NCBI RefSeq assembly: GCF_004683885.1
Contig: NZ_CP038440.1
Span: 2,452,001-2,516,000, forward strand
DNA length: 64,000 nt
Source of the DNA: Brevundimonas sp. MF30-B
GTDB taxonomy: Bacteria > Pseudomonadota > Alphaproteobacteria > Caulobacterales > Caulobacteraceae
Direction of reading: 5' to 3'
Part shown: positions 26,817 through 36,131 of the stretch, one piece after another
How positions within the stretch are numbered: position 1 is the first letter of the stretch
How the letters are laid out: every line of letters starts with the position of its first letter
Program-made: the position numbers and the translations under genes
Notes under the pieces: generated by a model
Seen by the model: only the letters and a program-made list of their open reading frames with translations
Told to the model about the DNA's origin: nothing
The model's database searches: none

Positions 26817-28076
26817 ATGGAGACTGCAGCGCCCATGTTTGAGTTCGGTCGCGATCTGCGAAAGCTGTTCGCTCAGGCGCGCGAAAGCGATGATCTGGCG
26901 TGGCTCGAGCTGATCGGCGTCGATCTTCTGGAAACCGAAGCGCGCCAACAGTCTGTAGACGCCGGACGCGTCTCGTGCCCGCGCCCGTTCGAAGCCGAAC
27001 TTCGCGCGGCCCGACTGTGGCGGGAGCATGCGCGTCGCGCCGGCAGCAACGGCAGTCTGGAGCGAGCCCAGCGCGCCGCCGCCTACGCCGCTCGGGCGGC
27101 AAAGACGGGCGATGAGGCGGCGCGGGCCGCGATCGAGGCGGCGCGGGTCGAACTGCTTCGCTTTGACCTCTGCGGCGGGCTCGGCGCCCTGGCTCGGGCT
27201 CTAGGAGGATTGAATCAGGCGGCGGAGCCCAAGTCCGGTCAGACAGCGTTGAGCCTGGCCGCCGCACGGGCCGCCGCCGCCGCGCGACAGGCCCGGCTTG
27301 AAGGCTCGGCGGAGATGAAGCGCGCCGCTCTCAGCGCGCTCGACGCCGCCGTGGCCGCTCTGGGCTCCGCGCAGGGCATGGATGAAGACGCCCTGCGGCT
27401 GGATCGGGCGTCGCTGGCGCTCGAACTTGGCGTCGAGGCGCGAGACACGGGCTTGTTGGACAGGGCCGGTCAGGACCTTCGGGATCTCGTGCAGGCGGCG
27501 TCGCCGGATTATCGGCCCCTGACCCGCGCCCGCGCCCTGGTTCTGTGCGCCGCCGGAATGAGCGCCTTGGCGAACCTTGGCGATCATGTCGAAGCGCGCC
27601 GCCAGGCGGATGCGCTGTTCGAGGCTGCAGCCAAGCAGTTCACGCCGGACCACAGCCCTCTGGACTGGGCGGCGATCCAGGTCGTTAGAGCCGAGTCGGG
27701 CGGGGCGGACCTGCTGGACCTGGCGCGCGCCGAAGCCCTGACCGCAGGCTCTGGATTGGTGGTGGGCGCCCTCGCCGCCATCGCCCGCTGGCGCGAGGAG
27801 GCCCGGCTCGCTGAGGCCGACGGCGATCTGGCGGGGCTGGCGACGCTGGAAGCCCGGCTTCTGGATCGACTGCGCGCGGGCCCCAGCGCGCTGGACTGGG
27901 CAGGCGCCCAGGTGGCCGTGGCCGAGACCGCCCTGGCGCGCCAGCGGCTGACCGGCGCGCAGCCGCACGCCTTGGGTTTGATCTTGGCTGAGGCTGCGCT
28001 CTGCGCGCGCGAACAGGCGGCGCCCCTTCTGGCTTGGCGCGCCGAACGCCTGCTGGATTCGGCCGTCGTCCCCTAG
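26817..28076 (+). CDS. Uncharacterised Ala-rich helical-repeat protein
   Basis: A ~419-residue soluble protein with no signal peptide. Leu/Ala-rich amphipathic helices recur across the length (for example LAAARAAAAARQARLEGSAEM and LEARLLDRLRAGPSALDWAGAQVAVAETALA), suggesting a TPR-like solenoid. The DWAxxQV segment occurs twice, at about 320 and 400, as an internal repeat. The start is uncertain: ATG 26817, ATG 26835 (MFEFGRDL) and ATG 26775 are all in frame. I do not recognise the family. It ends convergently with cysQ, overlapping by four bases. Confidence 0.7.
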   Translation: METAAPMFEFGRDLRKLFAQARESDDLAWLELIGVDLLETEARQQSVDAGRVSCPRPFEAELRAARLWREHARRAGSNGSLERAQRAAAYAARAAKTGDEAARAAIEAARVELLRFDLCGGLGALARALGGLNQAAEPKSGQTALSLAAARAAAAARQARLEGSAEMKRAALSALDAAVAALGSAQGMDEDALRLDRASLALELGVEARDTGLLDRAGQDLRDLVQAASPDYRPLTRARALVLCAAGMSALANLGDHVEARRQADALFEAAAKQFTPDHSPLDWAAIQVVRAESGGADLLDLARAEALTAGSGLVVGALAAIARWREEARLAEADGDLAGLATLEARLLDRLRAGPSALDWAGAQVAVAETALARQRLTGAQPHALGLILAEAALCAREQAAPLLAWRAERLLDSAVVP

Positions 28077-28855
28077 CCGCCCATGGCGACGAAGGCGCCG
28101 TTCAGCCAATCGGGCTTGCCGTAGCGAAGCGGCCGGCCGTCCTCGACCACCACGCGCCCGCCGGCGGCCTCCAACACCGCCTGGCCGGCCGCCGTATCCC
28201 ATTCCGACGTGGGGCCGACACGCGGATAGACGTCGAACCGACCTTCCGCCAGAAGGCAGAACTTCAGCGAAGAATCCATGCCCTGCCAGCGGCGGCAGCC
28301 GTGCCTCGCCGCAAGCCGGGTCGCCTCGTCATCGGTCAGGCTGTGGCTCAACAGCGCCACGCCCTCGTCCGGTCGAGGCCGCACCCGGATCGGCCGCCAG
28401 GCCTCGCCGTAGGCTCGCCGGAACGCCCCGCCGCCCGGCGCCCCCGAGCGCCAGGTGATGCGGGTCGCGGGCGCGCTGACCACCCCGGCTACAGGCGCGC
28501 CGTCCACGATCAGGGCGATGTTGACGGTGAAGCTTTCGCGGTCCTGGACAAAGCCCTTGGTGCCGTCCAGCGGATCGATCAGCCAGAAGAGCGGACCTGG
28601 CGCCGGCGGACCGTTGGCGGCGCAGTCCTCTTCGGCCACGGCGGGCACGGCCGGCCACAGTTGGCGCAGCCGCGACAGGATCAGCGCCTCCGCCTCTCGG
28701 TCGGCCTGGGTGACCGGGCTGTCGTCGGCCTTTGCCTGCGCTGTCACCCCCGATCGCCAATAGGGCAGTATGACTTCGGCGGCGGCCTCGGCGATCTCTG
28801 AGAGAAGCTCGGCGAGTTCGCCCGAGGCGAGGTCCTGTGACAGAGAGCGGCTCAT
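28073..28855 (-). CDS. cysQ: 3'(2'),5'-bisphosphate nucleotidase (CysQ type)
   Basis: Hydrolyses 3'-phosphoadenosine 5'-phosphate to AMP, recycling the by-product of sulfate assimilation. It has 260 residues from ATG 28855. The inositol-phosphatase metal motifs are present: EEDC (the Glu pair), the core DPLDGTKGF and, near the end, EWDTAAGQAVLEAAGG. KADDSPVTQADREAE at the N-terminus is also typical of CysQ. Its 5' end faces the chpT gene divergently with about 60 bases between their starts. The upstream in-frame ATG at 28897 is less likely. Confidence 0.9.
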   Translation of the reverse strand: MSRSLSQDLASGELAELLSEIAEAAAEVILPYWRSGVTAQAKADDSPVTQADREAEALILSRLRQLWPAVPAVAEEDCAANGPPAPGPLFWLIDPLDGTKGFVQDRESFTVNIALIVDGAPVAGVVSAPATRITWRSGAPGGGAFRRAYGEAWRPIRVRPRPDEGVALLSHSLTDDEATRLAARHGCRRWQGMDSSLKFCLLAEGRFDVYPRVGPTSEWDTAAGQAVLEAAGGRVVVEDGRPLRYGKPDWLNGAFVAMGG

Positions 28856-28917
28856 CCTCGCTGGATAGACCATTCGCCCGGTTCCCCGAAACGACAAATC
28901 AGGGCACGGTCCGCGCC

Positions 28918-29598
28918 ATGCTCGACACGCCTGAGACCCCGCCCGCCGCCGCTGCTTCCGCCCTGCCCGAAGGCGTTGATCTTGCCGCCCTGGTCGCGGG
29001 CAAGCTGTGCCACGACTTCATCAGCCCGGCCGGCGCGATCGCCTCTGGCCTTGACCTGCTGGACGATCCGTCGGCGGCCGACATGCGCGACGACGCCCTG
29101 GCCCTGATCAGCCAGTCGTCGCGAAAGATGGTGGCCCTGGTGCACTTCGCACGGGTCGCCTTTGGCGCCTCCACAACCAGCGAAAGCTTCCGCACCGATA
29201 GCTTGCGCGATCTTGTCGCAGGGTTGAACGAGGGTGGACGCGCCGAGCTGCGCTGGCGCATCGACGATCAGACTGTGGACAAGTCTGCGGCGCGGACCCT
29301 GGTCAATCTCGCCTGGCTCACACTCGCCGCCCTGCCGACCGGCGGCGTCGCGACGGTGACGGCCCGCAGCGAGAACGGCCGTCTCGTCTTGGCTGGTCTC
29401 GCCGAGGGCCCCCGCGCGCGCCTCAAACCCGAGGCTGTGGCGGGATTCAAGGGCCAGGCGCTGACCGAGGGGCTGCAGGGTCAGTGGATCCAGCCCTACT
29501 GGCTGTGGCTGACCGCGCGCGAAGCCGGCGGGCGGCTGGCGGCGACGGTCGAAGACGGGCTGGTGACCATCTTGGCCGATCTGCCGCAACAGGGTTGA
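28918..29598 (+). CDS. chpT: Histidine phosphotransferase ChpT
   Basis: Transfers phosphate from CckA to the cell-cycle regulators CtrA and CpdR in Caulobacterales. It has 226 residues. The phospho-accepting histidine is H32 in GKLCHDFISPAGAIASGLDL, which agrees closely with Caulobacter ChpT as I recall it. A degenerate HATPase-like C-terminal half follows (TGGVATVTARS, GPRARLKPEAVAGFKG, EGLQGQWIQPYW). The ATG at 28918 is preferred because the sequence starting there matches the family N-terminus. It is followed after ~80 bases by a CheY-CheR pair. Confidence 0.93.
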   Translation: MLDTPETPPAAAASALPEGVDLAALVAGKLCHDFISPAGAIASGLDLLDDPSAADMRDDALALISQSSRKMVALVHFARVAFGASTTSESFRTDSLRDLVAGLNEGGRAELRWRIDDQTVDKSAARTLVNLAWLTLAALPTGGVATVTARSENGRLVLAGLAEGPRARLKPEAVAGFKGQALTEGLQGQWIQPYWLWLTAREAGGRLAATVEDGLVTILADLPQQG

Positions 29599-29679
29599 TT
29601 CCAACCGCTCGTTAACGCCTAGGGTGCGATCCTTGAATCGAGTATCGCGGGCGCCGGTCCGCGCCCTGGATCGTTGTTC

Positions 29680-30051
29680 GTGAACGTCAGAACCTGTCTC
29701 ATCGTCGACGACAGCCGGATCATCCGCAAGGTGTCCAGGCGGATCGTCGAAGGGCTCGGCTTCGAAGTCGACGAGGCCGGCGACGGCGCCGAGGCGCTGG
29801 CCTATTGCTCCGCCATGATGCCCGAACTGGTTCTGCTGGACTGGAACATGCCTGTGATGGACGGCATCACCTTCCTGCGCCGGCTGCGCGCCCAGCCGGG
29901 CGGCGAGCGCCCCAAGGTGCTGTTCTGCACCATCGAAACGGCGGTGGAGCGCATCCAGGAAGCGCTCGAAGCCGGGGCTGACGACTACGTCATGAAGCCC
30001 TTCGACGGCGAAATCCTGCAATCCAAGCTGGCCGAGGCGGGGGTTGCATGA
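29680..30051 (+). CDS. CheY-like single-domain response regulator
   Basis: A 123-residue receiver domain. The acidic pair D10/D11 lies in VDDSRI, the phospho-acceptor is D54 (LLDWNMPVMDG), and the conserved lysine is K106 in MKPFDG. GTG at 29680 is the likely start. A TTG two codons upstream is also in frame. Its stop overlaps the cheR start (ATGA), so the two are translationally coupled. Location between chpT and cheR matches the third chemotaxis-type CheY/CheR pair in Caulobacter. The output is likely motility or a cell-cycle link rather than transcription. Confidence 0.92.
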   Translation: MNVRTCLIVDDSRIIRKVSRRIVEGLGFEVDEAGDGAEALAYCSAMMPELVLLDWNMPVMDGITFLRRLRAQPGGERPKVLFCTIETAVERIQEALEAGADDYVMKPFDGEILQSKLAEAGVA

Positions 30052-30860
30052 CACCCGAGGACTTCGCGCGTCTGCAGAGCTTGACCGCCGCCCGAGCCGG
30101 CCTGCGGCTGACGCGCGACCGAATGCACCTGGCCGAGCACCGCCTGGGACCCATCGCACGCCGCGAGGGTTTCGCCAGTGTCGAGGCCCTCTTGGCCGTC
30201 CTGTGGGAGCGACAGGCCGACACCTTGGGCTGGTCGGTGGTCGAGGCCCTGCTGAACGCCGAGACCTGGTTCCGGCGCGATCGACAGCCGTTCGACACCC
30301 TGGCGCGCGAGATGCTGCCGGCCCTGGGCCAGGCGCGCGGCCGGGCGGTGCGCATCTGGGCCGCTGGCTGTTCTACCGGTCAGGAGGCCTATTCCCTCGC
30401 CCTGGCCGCGGCCGACGCGGGCGTGAGCGCCGAAATCACCGCCGTCGACCTGTCGCAGCGCGCGATCGAAAAGGCGCGCAGCGGGCTGTACACCGCCTTC
30501 GAGATTCAGCGCGGCCTGTCGGCGGCGACCATGTTGCGCGGCTTCCGCCCCGAGGACGACCAGTGGCGCGCCCGCGCCGAACTGCGCGCCTCCATCGCTT
30601 TCGATCGCGCGAACCTGCTGGATGAAACGGCCGACGCCGCGCGCTACGACGTGATCTTCTGCCGCTATGTGCTCAGCGACATGGAGCCCGCGCGCCGGGC
30701 GCAGGTGCTGGACTCAATAGAGGCGCGTCTGATGGACGACGGCTGCCTCTTCCTGGGTCTAGGCGAGCGGCCTGACGGCGAGACGGTGGCCTTCCGCCCC
30801 GTGGTCGGCCGCGAGGGCCTGTATGTGAAGGCGCCGACCCGCTTCAGCCGCGCGGCCTGA
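30048..30860 (+). CDS. cheR: CheR-type chemoreceptor methyltransferase
   Basis: Methylates glutamates of chemoreceptors with S-adenosylmethionine. It has 270 residues. A short N-terminal helical domain (FARLQSLTAARAGLRLT) is followed by the SAM fold: VRIWAAGCSTGQEAYSLAL, ITAVDLSQRAIEKARSGLYT and the YDVIFCRYVLSDME motif. It overlaps the response-regulator gene by four bases. No other chemotaxis genes are in the window, so it may serve a distant cluster or a chpT-linked role. Confidence 0.92.
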   Translation: MTPEDFARLQSLTAARAGLRLTRDRMHLAEHRLGPIARREGFASVEALLAVLWERQADTLGWSVVEALLNAETWFRRDRQPFDTLAREMLPALGQARGRAVRIWAAGCSTGQEAYSLALAAADAGVSAEITAVDLSQRAIEKARSGLYTAFEIQRGLSAATMLRGFRPEDDQWRARAELRASIAFDRANLLDETADAARYDVIFCRYVLSDMEPARRAQVLDSIEARLMDDGCLFLGLGERPDGETVAFRPVVGREGLYVKAPTRFSRAA

Positions 30861-30933
30861 TCCGCGACGATCATCGCTTGCATCGCCGTGGGATGAGAGG
30901 CTGACTGCGGCCTCTGTTTCGGGGGAGGCGGCG

Positions 30934-32811
30934 ATGGCGCGGTTGGGACTTCTGATCGGGGCGATGCTCCTGGCGCTAGCGCTGGCGATCGTCAGCCTGC
31001 AGACGCCGCGCCCCCTGCCCGCCGACGCGCCCGCGACCCAGTTTTCGGCCGCGCGCGCCATGGTCGACATCCGCGAGATCGCGCGGAACCCTCACCCTGT
31101 CGGTTCGGCGGATCACGCGCGGGTGCGCGACCTGCTCCTGATCCGAATGAATGAGCTCGGCCTGTCCCCAGAGACGCAGACGGGGGTGCTGTCGCCGGCG
31201 GCCGTGCGGCGGCTGGAGCGCGACGGTCGGCCCGAGGCGGCCTTGGCCGGCGTGACCAATCTGATCGGCGTGCTGCCGGGTCGGGACCGTCAGGCCCCGC
31301 CCCTGTTGCTGATGGCGCACTACGACACTGTGCCGGGTTCTCCGGGCGCTGCGGACGACACGACGGGCGTCGCCGCCATTCTTGAGATCGTCCGAGCCTT
31401 GCGTGCGCGCGGCGAGACGGCGCGCGACGTCGTGGTGCTGTTCACCGACGCCGAGGAGTTGAACCTGGACGGCGCGCGCGTTTTCTTCAGCGAGCATCCG
31501 CTGCGCGACCGGATCGGCGCCGTGATCAATCTGGAGGCGCGCGGCGGCGGCGGACGCGCCCTGATGTTCGAAACCGGGCGCGGCAACGGCGAGACGGTCG
31601 CCCTGCTGGCCCGCGCGGCGCCTCGCGCCACGGGCGGGGTCATCTCCAACGCCCTGGCCGTGTTCATGTACGAAAACATGCCCAACGGCACCGATTTCAC
31701 AGTGTCCAAGGATCGCGGAATCGGCGGTCTGAACTTCGCCTTCATCGGTCGACCGTCGCACTATCATTCGCCGGTCTCCACGGCGGAGGCGCTGGACGAA
31801 GGCAGTGTCCAGCACATCGGCTCTCAGGCGCTGGAGGCGGCGGACCTGCACGCCAACGCCCCGCGCCTGCCATCCGCCACGCCCAATGTGGTCTATTCGG
31901 ACCTGTACGGAAAAGTCTTCGTGCGCCATCCGGTCAACGTCGGCTGGGCGCTGTGGGCGCTGGCCGCCGGCCTGGGGGGCTTCGCGGCCTGGCGCGCGCG
32001 CCGAGGCTCAGGCCTGACGCTGGCCGACCTGGGCAAGGGCGCGCTTACGGGGATTTGGCTGGTGGCCGCCGGCCTGGTGGCGACCCAGGCTGCGCGCGTG
32101 CTGGCGGGGCCGCTGACGGGACGGATCGGATCAGCGGACGCCTATTACACCCTGCTGCGGCGACTGCCGTGGATGGAGGCTGGCGCGGCTCTGGCGGTGC
32201 TGGCGGCGGCGCTGATGCTGCTGGGCGGTCGTGGGGGCGTGTCCTCCCGGCTGACGGCGCTGGTGCTGGCCGTTCTGGCGGTGCTGGCCCTGGGCCTCGG
32301 CGGGTTCAGCCCGGTGATAGCCGGCGCCACGGTGGCGGCCGTGGGCCTGTCGCTGTGGCCGCGTGGGCCGGCCTCGACGTGGGGCGGCTGGCTCGGGCTG
32401 ATCGGTCTCGTTCTGCTGCTTGCGGCGCCCTTGCAGGCCGTCGCGCCCGAGGCCGCCTTCCTGCTGATCTGGCCGCTGGTGGCCGCCGCCTTCGCCGCGG
32501 CGCTGGCGGCGCTGATCGACGTGCGGCTGGAGCGTTGGCTCGCCCTGATGCCTGCGGCCGTGCTGGCGGTGCTGACCGGCGGCTGGCTGATGAGCCTGGG
32601 CCACAGCGCCTTCCTGGGCGTCGGCATGGACCTGCCGGGCGTACTGGCCCTGATGGGCCTGCTGATGCTGCTGACCCTGCGCCCGCTGGCGGCGTCCGCG
32701 CGCTTCGCCAGGCCGATGGCCGTCGCCGCCGCGATCAGCCTGATCCTGGCGCTGGGCGTCAGCGGCGCCGCCCGGGTGATCGAACCCGAGCGACCCGCCG
32801 CGACGGCTTAG
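30934..32811 (+). CDS. M28-family zinc aminopeptidase with C-terminal membrane domain
   Basis: A 625-residue protein. An N-terminal signal or anchor segment (LLIGAMLLALALAIVSL) is followed by the M28 domain: LLMAHYDTVPG (H129), AADDTTGVAAIL (D141) and TDAEELNLDGARVF (E174/E175). This dimetal pattern predicts aminopeptidase activity in the periplasm. About seven to nine hydrophobic helices occupy residues ~340-620. The fusion of an M28 domain to a polytopic membrane region resembles ER Fxna-type peptidases in eukaryotes. Its stop overlaps the convergent GNAT-nitrilase gene by four bases. Confidence 0.85.
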   Translation: MARLGLLIGAMLLALALAIVSLQTPRPLPADAPATQFSAARAMVDIREIARNPHPVGSADHARVRDLLLIRMNELGLSPETQTGVLSPAAVRRLERDGRPEAALAGVTNLIGVLPGRDRQAPPLLLMAHYDTVPGSPGAADDTTGVAAILEIVRALRARGETARDVVVLFTDAEELNLDGARVFFSEHPLRDRIGAVINLEARGGGGRALMFETGRGNGETVALLARAAPRATGGVISNALAVFMYENMPNGTDFTVSKDRGIGGLNFAFIGRPSHYHSPVSTAEALDEGSVQHIGSQALEAADLHANAPRLPSATPNVVYSDLYGKVFVRHPVNVGWALWALAAGLGGFAAWRARRGSGLTLADLGKGALTGIWLVAAGLVATQAARVLAGPLTGRIGSADAYYTLLRRLPWMEAGAALAVLAAALMLLGGRGGVSSRLTALVLAVLAVLALGLGGFSPVIAGATVAAVGLSLWPRGPASTWGGWLGLIGLVLLLAAPLQAVAPEAAFLLIWPLVAAAFAAALAALIDVRLERWLALMPAAVLAVLTGGWLMSLGHSAFLGVGMDLPGVLALMGLLMLLTLRPLAASARFARPMAVAAAISLILALGVSGAARVIEPERPAATA

Positions 32812-34355
32812 CCGCCATCGGTCCACACGGTCTTGTAGAGGTCGAAACGGCGGTCGCGCAGGTTGCGCACCGTGCCCTGCGACTTGGCCCAGGCCAGATC
32901 CGACAGGTCCAGGTCGGCCACGGTGACCGTCTCCACGTTTTCCGACGCCTCGGCCGCCACGCCATCGCGCGCGAACGGGAAATCGCACGGCGTCAGGATG
33001 CAGGACTGGGCGTACTGGATGTCCATGTTCTCGACGTTGGGCAGGTTCCCGACATTGCCCGACAGCGCCATGTAGCACTGGTTCTCGATCGCCCGGGCCT
33101 GGGAGCAATAGCGCACCCGCAGATAGCCCTGACGGTTGTCGGTGCAGAAGGGCACGAAGAGCATCCGCGCGCCCTCGTCGACCAGGCGCCGCGCCAGCTC
33201 CGGAAACTCCGAATCGTAGCAGATCAGCACGCCGATGGGCCCGCAGTCGGTCGGAATGGCGTGCACCTTGTCGCCGCCCTTGATGTTCCACCAATGCCGC
33301 TCGTTCGGCGTTGGGTGGATCTTCTCCTGCGCATGGACCGAGCCGTCGCGCAGGAAGACATAGGCCACATTCTGTATGTCGCCGTCGTCGGTGCGCGTGG
33401 GGTGCGAGCCGCCGATGATGTTGATGTTGTACTCCACCGCCAGCTTGCGCAGCGCCTCGGTGAAGCGCGGCGTGTAGCGGGTCAGCGCCTCGATGGATTC
33501 GGCCGGCGTCAGCTTCTTGGACTCCAGCGACAGCAGCTGGAGCGTGAAAAGCTCGGGAAACACCACGAAGTCTGAGCGGTAGTCCGACGTCACATCGACG
33601 AAGTATTCGATGTTGGAGATGAATTCGTCGAAGCTCTCGACCTTGCGGGCCTGCAGCTGGACGGTGGCGACCCGCACCGTCTCCTTGGTGGCGAAGGCCG
33701 CGCCCTTGCCGGTGACCTCGGCGTAGTACGGGTTGCGCCACACCATATGCGCCGCATTGCCGCGCGATTCCTTGTCCGAGCCGAGATAGTTCTTCAGCAC
33801 CCCGATGGGCTCGAAACCCGAACGCAGGTGAAAGCCGATGACCGGGTCGTTCGCCTTGCGGGCCGTGACCGCGTCCAGATAGGCCTCGGGCTCGGGATAG
33901 GGGTTCTTCTTCTTCGACAGACCGGGCATGCGGCCGCCGAAGACGATGCCCTTCAGGTTCTGGGCCTCGCACAGGTCGCGGCGCGCGTCATACAGGCGCT
34001 GGCCGATGCGCAGGCGGCGTCGGTCCGGATCGACGCAGACCTCCATGCCGTAAAACCAGTCGCCGGTCGGATCGTGGCGCGCCGCATAGCCGCCGCCCGT
34101 GATCTGGGTCCAGGTGTGCGGCCCCATGGCGGCCGCCTCATCGATGCGGAAGCCGGCCGCATAGCCGACGATGTCGCCTTCGTATTCCACGACGAACTGC
34201 CCGTCGGGAAAGGCCGATATCTGGCCGCGCAGCATGCCAGGCGTATAGGCCGGCATGTCCTTGTAGACCTTGGCCACCAGCGCGCTGATGGCGTCGATGT
34301 CCGACAGGCGGGCGTTGCGAATTGTGAGGACGGCGGGACGGCTTTTCTTTGTCAT
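32808..34355 (-). CDS. GNAT acetyltransferase fused to a carbon-nitrogen hydrolase (nitrilase superfamily)
   Basis: A ~515-residue two-domain protein. The N-terminal GNAT-like part (about 10-200) shows the acetyl-CoA loop region VDPDRRRLRIGQRLYDARR. The C-terminal nitrilase domain (about 225-500) has the catalytic triad in FPELF (Glu), EKIHPTPNE (Lys) and LICYDSEFPE (Cys). Proteins with this domain order are found in many bacteria, and their substrate is unknown. The ATG at 34355 begins the conserved MTKKSRPAVLTIRNA start. The five-residue-longer ATG 34370 is possible. Confidence 0.9.
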   Translation of the reverse strand: MTKKSRPAVLTIRNARLSDIDAISALVAKVYKDMPAYTPGMLRGQISAFPDGQFVVEYEGDIVGYAAGFRIDEAAAMGPHTWTQITGGGYAARHDPTGDWFYGMEVCVDPDRRRLRIGQRLYDARRDLCEAQNLKGIVFGGRMPGLSKKKNPYPEPEAYLDAVTARKANDPVIGFHLRSGFEPIGVLKNYLGSDKESRGNAAHMVWRNPYYAEVTGKGAAFATKETVRVATVQLQARKVESFDEFISNIEYFVDVTSDYRSDFVVFPELFTLQLLSLESKKLTPAESIEALTRYTPRFTEALRKLAVEYNINIIGGSHPTRTDDGDIQNVAYVFLRDGSVHAQEKIHPTPNERHWWNIKGGDKVHAIPTDCGPIGVLICYDSEFPELARRLVDEGARMLFVPFCTDNRQGYLRVRYCSQARAIENQCYMALSGNVGNLPNVENMDIQYAQSCILTPCDFPFARDGVAAEASENVETVTVADLDLSDLAWAKSQGTVRNLRDRRFDLYKTVWTDGG

Positions 34356-34408
34356 GGCGTCCGAACGCACAGCTTGACCATTGGATCACCCTGCACCGCC
34401 GTCGACGC

Positions 34409-34813
34409 CTATTTCTCGTTGTCAGCGAACCATTTCACAATGGCCGGCATGTCGCGCTCGAAGCCGCCTGGCACATAGAGGTTCAACACGCCCGCTCGCT
34501 TGCCGGTCCGGTTGGCGAAGTCGTGAGTGACGCCCGGCGCGGCGCGCACGAAGGATCCCGCTTCGGCGTCGATCCAGTCCTCACCGAGACGGAAGCTCAT
34601 CACGCCTTCGATGACGTAGAAGATGTCGTCGTTGGCCTCGTGGCTGTGCGGGCCAGGCCCTTCGCTATGCGGCTCCAGCCACCATTCAGAAATGGAGTAG
34701 GCCGCGCCCGTCTCGTCCTCGTCGGCCTTGAACACGGCGCGCATGGCGCCCATCGCATAGGTGCGGCCCTCACCGGGACCGAGCACGATCGGTCGAGTGC
34801 GTTGGTCAGTCAT
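34409..34813 (-). CDS. Cupin-fold protein
   Basis: A 134-residue single cupin. The metal-binding motifs are PHSHEANDDIFYVIEGVMSF (motif 1, with two His and a Glu) and APGVTHDFANRTG (motif 2). The segment EWWLEPHSEGPGPHSH resembles small cupins with dioxygenase, isomerase or sugar-binding functions, so substrate cannot be set. ATG 34813 is chosen because a GGAGAGG lies upstream at a usable distance. An in-frame ATG two codons earlier is too close to it. It diverges from the alcohol dehydrogenase gene. Confidence 0.85.
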   Translation of the reverse strand: MTDQRTRPIVLGPGEGRTYAMGAMRAVFKADEDETGAAYSISEWWLEPHSEGPGPHSHEANDDIFYVIEGVMSFRLGEDWIDAEAGSFVRAAPGVTHDFANRTGKRAGVLNLYVPGGFERDMPAIVKWFADNEK

Positions 34814-34988
34814 GCACATTCCTCTCCCTTGCGAACTTGCGCCGGGTTCGATGCGTGCGCAACTACACTCCAGACCGCTTCCGACGCCGGGCGGCGCCAG
34901 GTTCGTTGCTCGGCCGCATCTGATTTCAGACTATTCACACCATTCGGACGCTCTTTTTTTCGTCTGAACCCCGCTCGAAAGGCCCGTC

Positions 34989-36053
34989 ATGCCCATCGCC
35001 GCCCGCGCCTTCGCCGCCACCGCCGCCGACAAGCCGCTGACGCCCTACAACTTCGACCGGCGCGATCCGGGCGCGGACGATGTGGCGATCGAGATCCAGT
35101 TTTCCGGCATCTGCCATTCCGACCTGCACATCGTGAAGAACGATCTGGGCGGCACCCGCTATCCCATCGTGCCGGGTCACGAGATCGCGGGCGTGGTCAC
35201 CGCAGTCGGTGCGAACGTCAGCCGTTTCAAGGTCGGCGACCGCGTCGGCGTCGGCTGCATGGTCGACAGCTGCCGCCAGTGCCGCCCCTGTCAGGAAGGC
35301 GAGGAGCAGTACTGCGTGCCGGGGATGACCCAGACCTACGGCTCAGCCGATCCCAAGGGCGCAGCGGTCGGACAGACCATCACCCAGGGCGGCTATTCCA
35401 GCGCCATCGTGGTGGATCAGAACTACGTGCTGCGCATCCCCGACAGCCTGCCGCTGGACGCCGCCGCGCCCCTGCTGTGCGCGGGCATCACCACCTATTC
35501 GCCACTGCGCCACTGGAAGGTGGGGCCAGGCTCCAAGGTCGCCGTGGTGGGGCTGGGCGGGCTGGGCCACATGGCGGTCAAACAGGCTGCGGCCATGGGG
35601 GCGGAGGTCACCGTGCTGTCGACCTCGGACCGCAAGAAGGCCGACGCCGAGCGCATGGGCGCCAAGCATTTCCTGATCAACTCCGACAAGGCGGCCATGG
35701 CGGCGGCCGCCGAGAAGTTCGACCTGATCATCAACACCGTCTCGGCTACCCACGAGATCGCCGGCCACCTGAACCTGCTGGCCAAGGACGGGACCATGGT
35801 CATGCTGGGTCTGACCACCGAGGGCCTGCCTGTGTTCGCCATGCCCCTGCTGTGGCGTCGCCGCAGCGTCGCCGGCAGCCTGATCGGCGGCATCCGCGAG
35901 ACCCAGGAGATGCTGGACTTCTGCGCCGCCAACGACATCGCCTGCGACATCGAGGTCATCGCCCCGGATCAGATCAACGAGGCCTACGCTCGGCTGGAGA
36001 AGTCCGACGTCCGCTATCGCTTCGTCATCGACATGTCGCGCCTGGACGGTTGA
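34989..36053 (+). CDS. Zinc-dependent alcohol dehydrogenase (CAD family, YahK-like)
   Basis: A 354-residue medium-chain dehydrogenase. Catalytic zinc ligands are C42 (GICHSDLH) and H64 with E65 (PGHE), with C164 probably the third ligand. The structural zinc uses C95, C98, C101 and C109. The Rossmann motif GLGGLG is at 188-193, and STSDRKK suggests NADPH preference. It is the broad-substrate aldehyde reductase type (cinnamyl-alcohol family). It is transcribed alone, divergently from the cupin gene, with a 170-base promoter region. Confidence 0.93.
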   Translation: MPIAARAFAATAADKPLTPYNFDRRDPGADDVAIEIQFSGICHSDLHIVKNDLGGTRYPIVPGHEIAGVVTAVGANVSRFKVGDRVGVGCMVDSCRQCRPCQEGEEQYCVPGMTQTYGSADPKGAAVGQTITQGGYSSAIVVDQNYVLRIPDSLPLDAAAPLLCAGITTYSPLRHWKVGPGSKVAVVGLGGLGHMAVKQAAAMGAEVTVLSTSDRKKADAERMGAKHFLINSDKAAMAAAAEKFDLIINTVSATHEIAGHLNLLAKDGTMVMLGLTTEGLPVFAMPLLWRRRSVAGSLIGGIRETQEMLDFCAANDIACDIEVIAPDQINEAYARLEKSDVRYRFVIDMSRLDG

Positions 36054-36131
36054 GGCCGAACCCTTCCCCGGTCTAAGTCTTAAGACGAAGGCCGCGCGTC
36101 AGACGCGGCTCTAGCGGGAAAAGGAAACACC

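Noticed and set aside
32131-33972. 613-codon minus-strand ORF across the M28 peptidase and the nitrilase-GNAT gene
   Set aside because: It crosses two well-supported genes in a different frame and has no recognisable domain.
36076-36086. GTCTTAAGAC palindrome before phbB as an operator
   Set aside because: A single short palindrome with no second copy or known regulator nearby.
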